From: Hormiphora californensis
Taxonomy: Eukaryota > Ctenophora > Tentaculata > Cydippida > Pleurobrachiidae
Assembly (NCBI GenBank): GCA_020137815.1
Contig: CM035359.1
Location: 1,376,775 to 1,440,774, forward strand
Reading direction: 5' to 3'
Length of the DNA: 64,000 nt
The position numbers and the translations under genes were made by a program. Below the pieces are notes generated by a model. The model saw nothing but the letters and a program-made list of their open reading frames with translations. It was not told the origin of the DNA and did no database searches. This document shows positions 23,196 to 58,700 of this stretch, in pieces. Every line of letters begins with the position of its first letter. Position 1 is the stretch's first letter.

Positions 23196-23255
<60 letters not shown>

Positions 23256-24590
23256 CAGAGAGAGACAGAGAGAGGTCATTGGTCAAGCACGAGATCAAGC
23301 ACGAGGTCGAGCACGAGGTCGAGCACAAGGTCAGCACAAGGTCTGGACACGGTCGTGGAGAAGGTCTGCGATGAAATGAACAGATTCCAGACATTTTGAT
23401 TTATTTTTCAAACTCGCGCGGCTCATCAATGTGACTTACCTGATTTTGATTTGCGCGTGACTGTGCACTACCTGTGTTCTCGACCTGTGCACTACCTGAA
23501 CATTTCCGAGTATGCTCATGTCACGTGATCCAAGGCGCGTCACGCCGAGTTTGAAAAATGAAAGTTTAGAATTTTTCAATTGATAAGCGCGGCGCGGCAA
23601 CGCGCATTGCTAATGGCATTGTTAATAAAATTAACTCGCGCGTTCCATTTCTATGAATCCATGATGAAGTCAACTATTTCATGAATTTTACACCGGAGCT
23701 CCTGCCACTCCCCTAGGTTTCAGTGTGTCACATGGAAGACTCCCACCGGCAGGAATGGATACATAATACATATGCTAGTGTCTAACGGTGTATAAGGTCC
23801 ATATGCATATGTCATATGCATAACACAGTACACACTGTGAGTGCACTCGAGTGTCCAGACAGAGCTGAGCTGTCTGGCGCCGCGACCCATCTGAGAATCA
23901 AATGGGGTATGGCGCCGCCATACAGGACAGAGCTGAGCCAGTGCACTGCACTGAGAGTAAGTGCAGTGGTTCAGCAACTGCCACTGCCAATGCCTAACTC
24001 AGCTCCAACTTGGACTCTCGTTCTGTCTGAGTGTCTGCAGAAACTCCAAGTTGGAGTCCAAGCTTTCAGCAGACAGAACGAGAAACTGAAACTGCAGAAG
24101 GATGGATCCATGTCGTGGATTCCGCCCACTTCTGTGGATCATCCACTGGCTGGAGGAGGAACATCCTGTCCTACTCCTAGCTTCCTGCTTTAGTTTCACT
24201 TTCCAAGGCAGGTGTTGGCCCTTATTTTGAATAAAATAATACTGCATTATTTCGTGAGTTCCGCAATTCAACATTTGTGTATCACATCGTATAAATCATC
24301 ATGCAAACTCTGACACACAATCATTTTTAAACAACCCTCCTAGCAATAGCTCTCTCTCTCTCTCTCTCTGCATGTGTGGGTGTAGTGCTGCTACGGTTAC
24401 TCCAGCAACACTCTCATAGTTGAACAAATAACGGTGACACAGACAATCACTCTCAAGTATTTTCCTGATCAGGGTGATTAGGTCGCCTGAATACAGACTG
24501 ATTAATTGATTTCGCGGGGGCGTAAAAACTCTCAAACACGGTTCTGGAATACTTAAAATCTAAATTTCTTTCTCGAGGCAGTCTAACATT
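22670..24590. other. Intergenic stretch with repeats
   Basis: No gene is supported. It includes a (GA)n tract at 23195-23252, AGGTCGAGCAC-type repeats at 23283-23340, palindromic CAGACAG/CTGTCTG sequence at about 23830-23960 and a foldback around CTTGGACTC...GAGTCCAAG at 24010-24085. The 3' UTR of the large minus-strand gene lies at its right edge. Confidence 0.6.
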
Positions 24591-24600
24591 CAGAAGAGTT

Positions 24601-47007
<22,407 letters not shown>

Positions 47008-47781
47008 CCTGGGAACCAAATCCAGCCAATTATAAATCAAATCCAGCCAATTATAAACCAAATCCAACTGCAATCAAACAACCAACAAATCGGGTGAAAT
47101 GTGTTTTAAAAAGCCACAATTTATCAATCGATAACATAAATCTAGCACTAACAAGCCTCGACAAAACACAAGTTCTCTCCGTACTGATCACTTTTTCTTC
47201 GCAGTGCATGTGTTATCACGGTGCACTAGGCAACTACTAGTCACGTGACGGGCCAGTTGGCAAGGACAGGGTCACGTGGGAGCGTGTAGCGGATTGAGTG
47301 CACTGAGTGGAGATCACATGCAGTCATTGAAAAAGATAGAGAGAGATAGGGAGGGATAGAGAGGGAGGATAGAGAGGAGGGATAGAGAGGTAGGATAGAG
47401 AGATAGGGGAGGACAAAGAGAGATAGCAGCTGCTAGGTGTGATTACTCAGAGAGAGGGACATCGAGTTATAACGAGATAGATCGGAGTCGTAAGGTCAGA
47501 GAGACAAGGAGAGAGAAATAACAGAGATACAAGGAGAGACAGAAATAACAGAGATAGGAAAAGGTGAAGTGACCGATAGATTTTGGATTCGTAACGAAAT
47601 TCTGTATCAAAATGGATAATAACAGGAGACATAAAAGCTTGATTACTACAAAATTCTATACTCTGGACTACCTAAAGCCCTAAAAGGATCATGGAAGGTC
47701 TTCAGAAAGTTCTTATTTCCTGTATTTAATGTGTGACTGTGGTCTGAAACCCCTTAGGAGAACGGAGCTTTTCTGAGTTAC

Positions 47782-47830
47782 CTTTCCGAGACGAATCCAA
47801 CGCAACCGGAATTAGCTTTATATATTATCG
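47782..47830 (-). promoter_or_regulatory. Possible promoter and non-coding first exon of the STAND gene
   Basis: On the minus strand an AATATATAAAG box (about 47817-47827) is followed by a short sequence ending CTCGGAAAG/GTAACT, a good splice donor at 47782. The first coding exon has an acceptor directly before its ATG (TTGGTTCCCAG, then GATG), so a non-coding leader exon is expected. Part of this stretch resembles a dispersed repeat also found near 56545-56615, which lowers confidence. Confidence 0.35.
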
Positions 47831-49012
47831 GGAAGGTTGGGCCTCTGATTGGCTCATGTACCGAAGTATGACCAAAAAGGAAGGGGGTCAAGTCCAAACA
47901 TCCCGAAAGTCAGACACTACTGCATTCGCTTCATCATCAGAGAGCACGGTCATATACAATTGGAGGGGAAGACTATCAGTGTACTTCCCCAGAAGTGTGG
48001 AATAATCTACCACTGGAACCAAGTTTCACCCCTTTTCACATTATCATAAAGTAAGATATAATATAGTCAAATATGCACTATCCAGTCACTGGTAACACTT
48101 ATACTTATTAATTTAATTTTCCTAAATTACGTCAGAACTTCCAGAATCTAACACTCGTATGTATGGTCACAACGATACGGTTCCTGCTTCTCTAATTAAT
48201 CCCTTTATCGCTCCATAGCTCGTCCCTTTTCTGTCAGGCCAGTGCTCTGACCACAGTTCTCGCTGAGAGTTGAGAAACGAGAATGGATCAGGTCAATGCT
48301 CTGACAGTTCCTTTTACACAGCTGTATAGATACACTGTGACCCTTTTTACCCTTTTTGGGGAAGCTTCCTTTTGCTTCTTTCATGTTCTTTTTTATCGGT
48401 GTATCATGGCTGTAGATTTCAATTTCGTTAAATCTTATATGAAACCTTTTAGGCCTAGACCTAATTAGGTACTTTTTGACATCTCGTTGTAACTGAACTG
48501 AACTGATAAAATATCGATATATCATGTCGAAAAGACAATTATAATTAAATAGGTTTCAAGTTCAACAAGCAAACGCCACATTTTGCAGCTTTGTGCGATC
48601 TGGTTTAAAAACGACCGAATTCTCCGTATTATATTCAGCCATTATAGGTTCTTTGATCTTTAGTTTTCACCGACCTAATACTATAATACACCGGTTTACA
48701 ACTCTAGATATCAATTATACCATGATCAAAAATCAAGGATTTTTACACCTGCCTGTACTTACTCTACTTTTTTAGCTCTCCCAGCTCTTTGTCTTTGTCT
48801 TTGACTAGAGTTAGAGGTTCTCAATTATATTCTTCTTGTTGGTGTTGATAGACAGAACTCGGAATTCCTTTCACTCAATTTTCTACTGTAGAAAGCGCTA
48901 TTTATCCATTATATATCTATTCTTTACTTCTATGTGTGTATTGTCTGATATATTAGTTAAATGCAGCTATGTTTTATTTGTCAGCTGCCCTCTTGTTTAT
49001 ACTTGTTTTATC
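47830..49012. other. Intergenic stretch
   Basis: No gene is supported. It includes a repeat copy near 47840-47900 (GCCTCTGATTGGCTC) and GGCCAATGCTCTGACAG-type copies at 48232-48308. Confidence 0.55.
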
Positions 49013-49016
49013 TTAA

Positions 49017-49485
49017 AGTGAGAGTGGACCGAATCAGAATTGGACAAGTTTGTTGTAGGTAGTAGAGATTAGCGCTCTGAGCATTTTGCGTTTTTGCCGC
49101 TCAAAATCGACACACCCATCACTGAGATATTTTTGTTATGTTTGGAGAACTCCTGTTTAATCAGTATGTAAAAAACAGAATAGAAACAATCGTCGTGTTT
49201 TACTAACACATTCTAAATATAAGGAGTGAGGTTGACATGCTCATGCACAGAAGCAGAACAATGCAAGTTAGCATATTGGAAATTTAAAGAATGTGTTAGT
49301 AAAACACAAGGATTGTTTCTATCCTGTTTGATAAATATTGATCCAGCAGGAATTCTCCCAACATAACAAAAATATCTCAGTGATGGGTGGGTCGATTTTG
49401 AGCGGCAAAAACGCAAAATGCTCAGAAAGCTAATCTCTACCACCTACAACAAACTTGTCCAATTCTGATTCGGTCCACTCTCACT
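49017..49485. mobile_element. TTAA-type foldback MITE, copy 2 (AGTGAGAGTGGAC family)
   Basis: A 469-bp element with ends AGTGAGAGTGGACCGAATCA and the inverse, flanked by TTAA at 49013-49016 and 49486-49489. The arms are inverted over about 200 bp. The termini match those of the element at 20894. No transposase is seen. Confidence 0.85.
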
Positions 49486-49707
49486 TTAAGTACTACCGAT
49501 AGCAACATTAAAAGTTTCATAAAAATAAGTTGATCCTTGCCAACGAAGTTGACCTGTCTAGACACTTCTAGAACTGTCTAGACATGTCTGCTGCATTTTA
49601 CAAAGTTTGCTTACTGAACCCCGGACCCCCCCCCCCCCCCGACTATAGTGTTTACCATAATCTACTAAGACGTCTCTTGATCCCCTTAGATCCCATTTTA
49701 TCAGAAA

Positions 49708-52700
49708 ATGTCCCCCTACGTCTTTCTACTTGCCCTGGTTTCGTGCACCTGTGCAGTTAAGCTGACAGAAGAAATGAAAGACAAGATCAAAGGATTTGTT
49801 GAAAGCGGTAAGAAATTGGGGAAACAGAATTAGTAGGGTGAGCAGACTCGAATAGGTAATACAGTGTAAAACGAAGAACACGAAACTTGCAGTAAAAGTT
49901 ACATATATTCTTACCAAGCTAGACTGCAATAATAAGGGTTTGAACAAGACAAACCTATTCTTGTTTATTTGTTTGTTTGTTTGTTTGTCTGGACCTATTC
50001 TTGAATTCTCCCTACACAGGTTTCCCGTGTATGAACACAGCCGGTTTTACCATGGGGGTGATAACATTGGAGGATCCGACTAATAACTTTACCTTCGTTA
50101 CAGGTAAAAGGTAAGATGAGGACTAAAATATAGTTAGCACCCGGGGGATATATGACCCACTGTCAGGGCATTGGCCTGACCCAAATTATCATTTCTTTCA
50201 AATAAGAGCGTGAGCAATTCTCAGAGCATTGTGGTCAATGGTCCAATGAGGCATGAAATATTCTTAAATCCTAGAAACAGAGAAGAAAACATAGACGTTG
50301 ATGAGAGTACGTTGTTTGGCATTGGATCTACGTCAAAAGCACTAACTACAATAGTTGCAAATAAGGTACCTAACAAGCCATAATTGCATCGCTCTTCTGA
50401 GTGCGGGCAAAAAGTGACCGGCCCCGCCAGACAGAACAGTTAGGAGTAAGTTAATCAATATCCAACTTCTATCATATTTAGGTATTAATAGAACGGGGAG
50501 TGACGTGGGATACGCCAATAAAAGAGTTTTATCCAGATCTCCTGTTCAAAGATCAACAGAGATCGGATGAGGTAACGATCTTAGTAGTAGCCTAAATATT
50601 GTCATTCTATAATAAATAGGAACCACCCTCAACTCTCAAGTACCACTCAAAAATCTTCACATGCTCCTAAAGCTCACAGCCTATCACATTCTTTGCAGGT
50701 GACGTTTCGAGATCTCTTCGGGCACAGAACATGCCTAAACCGGGCAGATTCAATATGGACGTCGGGCACGGAAGGTTTTACACTCGACTTTCTTTTAGAG
50801 AAAATACAACATCTTGAGGAGGTAAAAATAAACTGTTTTAAATAAAAAGAAAAACATTAATCTGTTTTAAATAAAAAGAAAAACATACCATATTTATCTG
50901 TTTTAAATAAAAAAAGAAGTTGAAGTACATACTAAGTAGAAGTCCCAATTGGGGAAATATTTCGCCTTCGTTATCACATTTGGCATTAGAGATCTAGGAT
51001 ATTGAATAACCACCATGATTCTCTCAGATGTGTCCGTTTCGGTCAAGGTTTGTTTATAACAATCTCATGTACGCAATTGGAGGTCGGATCGTCTCTTTAC
51101 TTGCAGGTGAGCTAGTTTAACAAGAATACAAATCACTACTACAATCTACTACAATCTACTACACTCACACCAACAAAATCAGTAAAAGCATTTTTCTTTC
51201 AAATAAAGTTCAAATGAGGGCTTGCCCAACCCCAGCTGTATTTCCCTTAACCGATCAGGGACCTGCCATCCAGCTGTCATGTCAGTACAATTCCTCCCCG
51301 CTCGAAAAGGGCCTGATAGAGTCCTGTAGAGTGTTGGCCAACTTCACGCGCCACGTACAGGGGATAGCACGAAGTGCCCAATGTAGCGTGTTTCAATCAT
51401 CCTCCCCGGATCCATCGGCGAAAGATCCGTCCCAGAATGCTTCCCAGGCTCTTTCTGAGGTTCTTCTGGGCAAACAACAGAATGAGGCAGACAATGGTGA
51501 AGTATACCGTGCCGACCAGGTGGGACAATAACAGGGCAGCCAGATCGGATCCTAGAACTCTAAAAATCCAAGCCCTTGGTTTGGGATTGTGCTCCGGATG
51601 GAAATCGTACACCATTTCAAGGTCGTTGAGGAAGTACTGGAGTGAAAAGAAGGTCACGTCAGCAAGACACAGACCACCCACCAACTTGAGACAAATCCTG
51701 ATGTTCTCCAATTGTAGAGATGATCTCTCTCCTCCGTGAGCCTGCTCGACATTGGCTCCATTGATCTCATCATGTTCCTGCTCGTCATGCTCGTCAGCTG
51801 CACTGGGATTGGTCTGGTGTGTGGGACAGGTTGTCTCGGCATCCTGATCTTGTTGCTTGCAGTGCTGATAAAGAACGCAGAGGAATCCTGCCAGTGCCAC
51901 GGAGACGATTACCATGAAGGTCCCAAAGATTTGGTTGAATATGTTGATCGCAAGTTCAACGTAGGTGTTCGTTGCCTGGTCTGAAAGTAAAACAAAATAT
52001 GTTATAGACACGCGATGTATTCAGACTGGTTAAAAGACATATTATACGAATTGCCATAAACTATTACGTTACAACTTACCTCCAAGGCAGTGAAAGACTT
52101 CATTTACAACTATAAACACTCCTCCGGCCAACCAGAGACCTCTAACGACACACTTTTCTCGGAACGGGTGTGGTTCCAGGAAAAACGAGGGCTTAACGAT
52201 GGCGTAAACGCGGACAAAGTAGACGGCAAGGAAGAGCCCTTTACTGGTAATATTTTCGAATATAATGGGAGCAGTGTAGAAGAAATTCACATATTCTCCG
52301 AAGTTGTCCACAACTTTCTCATCTCCACAACTCTCGAAGAATACAATAGGAAGGAAGGCAAGGGAGTATAAGATGTTGATGATCGCAATGTGGATATAGA
52401 GAACGGCACAGAACGGCAGGTTGTTCACTCGTCTACACCGGGCGTAGATAGCCAGGATGAGAAGCAAGTGAAGAATGATGGAGATCAGAGAGAGAAATCC
52501 ATCCAGGATAAGTGCTCCTTTCCCAAGAGCTGTTGTCATCTTCCGAGACGTACTGAGCTTCATTTCTTCTATCATCATGCGTCGAGAAAGAGTGATTCTT
52601 CTAGTTAACGGAGGATAGTAGGATATAAAGCTTGTATGGCAGGGTGACAAGGAGGAAAAGCAGATTTGCGTTTTTTACTCAACTCCAAGGTTGACAAAAA

Positions 52701-55700
52701 TGAAAAATACGGGGAATGGTACTCGGACAGAAGTAGGAAAAAACAAAATTATATAGCATTGACGGTAGACTGCAGTTATCACACGTAAAAACATTGAGGT
52801 TACAAGTTTGTAAATCACACACTTATTTAGAGAGTGCATCTAGAGTTCAACTAAGAGCTGTTTAAATACGTTTAAGTACGTTCATGAGCTGTACCGATAA
52901 AGGGGAATATGCCACACAGAGGAAACGAACAAAAACATGTATGTTCACTCGAATCTTCTAGAATTTCTGATTGTCGACAACTTAAGTACTGCTTCAGGTT
53001 GTCATAATCATTGTCATAATCATTGTGTGCGGCGCGGCTTGTGTAGCTTCGTGGGCGTACACAAAGGGCTCCGATCCAAGAATACACCTAAATATTTGTT
53101 AAAATATGCACTTATCTTTCTGTTAACTTGTTAGATTAGAGTTCCTTGTCAGATTATAAGCAAAATATGAGCTGTTGTTTTATCGCCCGACCGCTATCGC
53201 AGATTCCCATTGTTAGAAAATATTATACAGTCGGACCCCGATTTAACGGCCCCCGATTTAGCGGAAACCCCGATTTAACGGACAAAACCCTTTCCCCCGA
53301 GGGTGCCGTTAAATCGGGGTCCGACTGTAGTAATCTCAACGCAAAAAAGCTTTTGTGCTATCTCACCATGCATCGTTTCGATGGCACAGAACCCCTTTAT
53401 TTCATATTTACTATATTTATTGTCATTGGCGTGATAAAATATATAAAAGGACGGCTCCCGATCGCAGCAAATAGTTCAATACAGACCATGCTGAAGGGTG
53501 TTCTCCTGATCTCACTGATTCATCTTGGAGCATCCTCCCTCTACAGGATCAAAGCAGCTGACTCAGTTCCCATTGGCGGAAACGTGATTGAGTATGAGAA
53601 AAGGAAATGCATTGACGGGGTCGTTGGCCAGCTTAGGTATTGCACAGGACCGGCTGACAATTCAAATTGCACTTGGAATTTTGTAAATTTCACCGGAGCG
53701 ATCCCATTTGGTGGCCATTTTATAGAATGCCGAGGTATTTTTGATCTTATCCAGTTCATTGGAGAGACACCCGAACTTTTGCCTGGCCAACCAGAACCCC
53801 CCGAGGACATGGTTCTAAAATTATTTCAGTTTCTCCAGTCTCAATCTAGAATAGAGCTAACCTGTGTAGTGGGAGACAAAAGTCAAAAAGATGCGCAGTT
53901 TAAATGCACTGGACACAGCGCCTGCTTGACTGATGAGTGCCAGTGCGATGGAAAACCAGTGTTTTTTTGCCCAGGAAAGTTGGGCGGCTGCATTCCTTTC
54001 TCTCAAGTGTGTGATGGTGTAGCCAACTGTGAGGGAGGCACAGATGAGTGTATGTGTAGCGGGGCGATTACAGTTCATTGTCTTCCCGATAAGTCATACA
54101 CAGCATGCATTCTTGAGACAGAGCTTTGTTCTGATCAATACCTACCAGGAAAGCTATCTTCATTGTCCTGCGAGGGTTACTCTAGTGTCGACTGCCGCAA
54201 ACTCAAGACAATTTCGAAAACTCTTCACGGCATTCTAGACCGGGATGAACACAGGATCTTAGAGGCCGCGGGGGCATACGACATGCAGTCTTCAGGTTTT
54301 TTGGAAAATGCCAGATACGCTGAAGCTTGTGAAGAGGTTATACGACCGCAAATCCAAGGAATAAACACTTCTACAATTATTGATAACGCAGACTGGCTAA
54401 TCGACCTTTGTTCGAGAATGAAGCTAGCTATGGCTGGGGTCAGCATTGAGTTAATATTTGTATGTGATCTCGGGTATCAGAGGACCGAGCATTTTCTCTG
54501 GAACTTAGGACAAGTTTGTGATGGTGTAATTGACTGCAGCAATGGTCACGATGAGCTGTATTGCCCGGAAAGGTTCTACTGTAGTGGCCATGATACGGAC
54601 GAGCAGGTGACTTGGATTGACGAGGAGAGGGTCTGCGACGGAGTCAAGGACTGTGCCAACGGCATGGATGAGTGCGCTGGGTGCCCAACTGGGCCACTAA
54701 CTTCTAGAGAGTTTCTCATACGATCGAACGTGTTGAGTTTCTTCGCCCTTACCGGTGGGTTGGCAATTGTCCTGCTAAACATCAAAATAGGGTACGAAAC
54801 CATCCAAACGAATCCTGATAATAAGCCGGGTAAAATTGATAGAATTCTAAGGATACAGGTAGCATTTTATGACCTCTTGATGGGACTGTATCTTCTGGTA
54901 CTGATACTTTTTGCGACGGGTCTTCGATCTATTGATGATTATTGCCAAATGGATGAAAAATGGAGATCTAGCCTCAGTTGTACTACTCTTGGGTGCATTT
55001 TCTCCTTCTCCTCTCACGGATCCTTCCTCCTCATAACCACGATGAGCATGATCCGGTGCCTGACCTGTTTGGATTTGGTAAAGGATATCTCCATAAGGGC
55101 CATTTGGGCTATTTCTTTGCTACTCGGAGTTCTGAACCTTGTCTGTGCCATTGTTCCAGCGCTACCCTTGTCGACAATCCAAGAGGTTTTCCGGACGGAT
55201 ATCCTGTTACTAGCGGGCCAGGAGAACCCCTTCATATCCCATTATGATGAGGAACATCTGAGAAAGATGCATTCCCTTGCTTACAACACATTCGAAGGGG
55301 AATATAGTGTAGGCTCAGCTGTAACTGGCGAAGATTCGCTGGGGATTGAAGCGATTTTAGCGGATCTTCGGAATTTAACATCAAAGCCATCAATCTTTGA
55401 CTACCTGAGCATTGGTTACTATGGAAACAGCCCTCTTTGTGTTGCTAACATCTTCAAAAACCAGTCAAGCTACCTCTACTACAAAATCGCATACTGCGTA
55501 ATAGTTGGTGCGCTACTTAGTGCCCTGACTATCTCCTACGTTTCTATTCTCATTACAAGCTTCCTATCCTCACACAACAGCGGTTCAAACGAGTATGTGG
55601 GTAAACTCGCCCTGAAGCTCTCTCTACTAATAGGAAGTCAGACGATTGCCTGGCTGTCCTACATCTTTACTGTTCTCTACTACAGCTGGATTAACGAAGC

Positions 55701-58700
55701 AGCCCCGCCTGGTGTTATCTACGAAGTGTTTAGTTTAGTGGTGCTGCCTAGCAACAGCCTTCTTAACCCCATATTCTACAGCACCATATACCGGAGTATC
55801 TGCGAGTGGGCGTTCAAGTTTTGGAAGGGACTTTTCACCAAGAAGACACAAGTCACTCCGGATCAGGAACAGGGTGTTGAGGCAGCGGATTAAGAATATC
55901 AAGAGACGGTAAATGTAGCTGCTAATGTTTGAGTTAAGGAAACAAATAGACAATCTGACGATATGAGGTAATGGATAATTTATGGCCATTATCTTTTATT
56001 ATTTGTTCAGCTACTGTTTCAGACAATCTTACTATATTTAATTGAATACCGAGAGATGCTTGTTTATCGTTGTTTAGTTCAGATAAAGCTTGATCTTTAT
56101 TATAATGATAGTGTAGTCTTTTAATTTCTAATTGTTCTTGACTTTGAGAACTATCTTTATAAAGACAGTTCTCAAGAAACAATATTTGTCACTAAAAGGT
56201 CTAGACTATCATTGTGACAAGTTGTAATAAAATATTTATTTTGTTCAAATCCATTTTGTTTTATTTTATAAAGGAGCTCAGACTTGATGTGTGAGAGATG
56301 CATTCCTTTTTCGTCATAATTCGGATAAGGCGATAACTCGTACGTCAAGAATGCTCCTCCATATTGATTGCTACCTTGGCGTTTGGTGACTGGGCTAAAG
56401 TTCGTTGAAATATCATGTTTAGATCAGTTGTAGGTTGTTAACTCGAACCATGCGCGGAATCAGCCCTCCATCCTATCGGGAGGTGCAACAGCACAAGGGA
56501 AGCCTAGCCCCCCCCCCCAATCCTAGCCACTACTCGGCACGCGAGCCAATCAGAGGCCTTTATTTCGAAATCTAGGCCTCTGATAGGCTCGCCACCAAAA
56601 AATGACCAAAAATGAAGGGGCTCAAGCCCAAGCCCCCCGACAAGACAGAAAATATAAAGTGTTAATTTCATTGTATATTACTATTCCTTTTATACCACCT
56701 ACCAGGTAAATCGTGGTCTGAACTAGTGAGAGAGCACATTTTCGAGCCCCTTGACATGGACCAATCCCAGACAACATACGAGGAAAGTATGGCCCGGGGT
56801 AACATTCTAGTTGGGTATACAGAGTTTGAGGGGGAACTGGTGAGACGGAACAGTGACGTCAATGCAGACTTGTAAGTTGTTGTATAATGATGTCATGATG
56901 ACCGGTCATCTCACGCAAATACAGAATCGTATATCTGCCGGGCGTCACATTTAATTCTTATCATGACGTCATTTGGTGGCAAAAGGGACCTTCCTGTTGG
57001 TATAGGCCTATTAGGCATGCCCCAGCTATTCCGAATGGAATTCTCTACCTCCCAGCTTATTGTTTCAATTTCAGGTTGATAGATCTTGTACGGCCGGCAG
57101 GGAGTATTCACTCGACCTCGAATGACATGATTAAGTACCTACACTATCTTCTACAGGATCCTGATAACCAATTTGACAATTTGGTAAGTCGATATAATTT
57201 AGTTTGCGAAAAAAATTTAAATCTGCTTTCAATGGGTGTTCTTGTGCGAAAATGTTGAAAAATGACAATAGTACCTATTTGTCATTTTTCAACATTTTGT
57301 TTCCCTTTTTAGGAGGTGCTAGGTATACCTCTATTCTGATCTAATAATTGCAGTTTTGGGAGGACGGATTTCCGTTAAATATGTGGATGAGTGTGGTTAA
57401 ATCGAGCATAAAAAACAAACTACCAATCAATACCACTTCAAGCGACTACACTCTATGTAAGTTTACTACTGCCCATGGATATCTATTTTGCCTTACATTC
57501 CTGCGATCAGTCACCCACGCCTATCACTCGTGCGTACTTGTCAGGGGGTCCTTCATGAAACTTTTTCCTTATTGGAATAAGAAAGATTTTCAACAAGGAA
57601 TTTTTCTCAAATATTAATAATATATGTCCCGAAAGGGGTTTACGCCTATCATGGCAACCGAGCTCTTATCAAATTAATTCCCCGTTCAGCATGGATCATA
57701 AACCAGTACCAGGGAGAGGAGTTTCTGTTTCATGGTGGCGATACTTTCACAACCTCAACATTTATAACTATCAGTAGGGACCGAGGGTACGGGATCATTT
57801 GTAGTAGTACGGGCAGTTCACAAGGTTTGTTTGTTTGTTTGTTTGTTTGTTTGTTTGTTTGTTTGTTTGTGTGTTTGTTTGTTTGTTTGTTTGTTTGTTT
57901 GTTTGTTTGTTTGTTTGTTTGTTTGTTTGTTTGTTTGTTTGTTTGTTTGTTTGTTTTCTCTCTTTTTACCATGCTCAATCTCTCTCTATAGTCTCTCACC
58001 CTCTCTCTTTTTACAGCCCGTACAGCGAACCAACTCTACTCATGGTACGTCCAGGATTTGTTGGCCGGTCGGGAACCCTGGCTGAATGAGACGACCATCT
58101 GCACCTTCCCAGGTACGTGTATGAATTCAGTTCCCCTGGTAACGTGCATGAATTATTCAGTTCCCTTGGTAACGTATGAATTCAGTTCCCCTAGTAACGT
58201 ATGAATTTAGTTCCCCTGGTAACGTATGAATTATTTAGTTCCCCTGGTAACGTATGAATTTAGTTCCCCTAGTAACGTATGAATTTAGTTCCCCTGGTAA
58301 CGTATGAATTTAGTTCCCCTGGTAACGTATGAATTCAGCTCCCCTTGTAACGTATAAATTCAGTTCCCCTAGTAACGTATGAATTCAGTTCCCCTGGTAA
58401 CGTATGAATTCAGTTCCCCTGGTAACGTATGAATTTAGTTCCCCTAGTAACGTACGAATTCAGTTCCCCTACTAGCCTAGTCTCGTGATTAACCACACGA
58501 CTAACCACTAAAGCTATGCTACTAGTTATAGCCCCCCCCCCATGATCAACTGTTTAGTAGTTTTCTAGTGACCCTATGATACAGTTCTCGCTCGTTTCCC
58601 GAAATTTAACAACTTCCAGATGTCGGACACATGATGCTTTTAGAAAAATCCACCTAGCTGGGGTAGTTATGAGATTTGAGTTTCCTCTTAAACCATGCTA

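Noticed and set aside
53146-53487. N-terminal extension of the LDLa receptor frame
   Set aside because: It includes a MITE and lies before a clear signal peptide at 53488.
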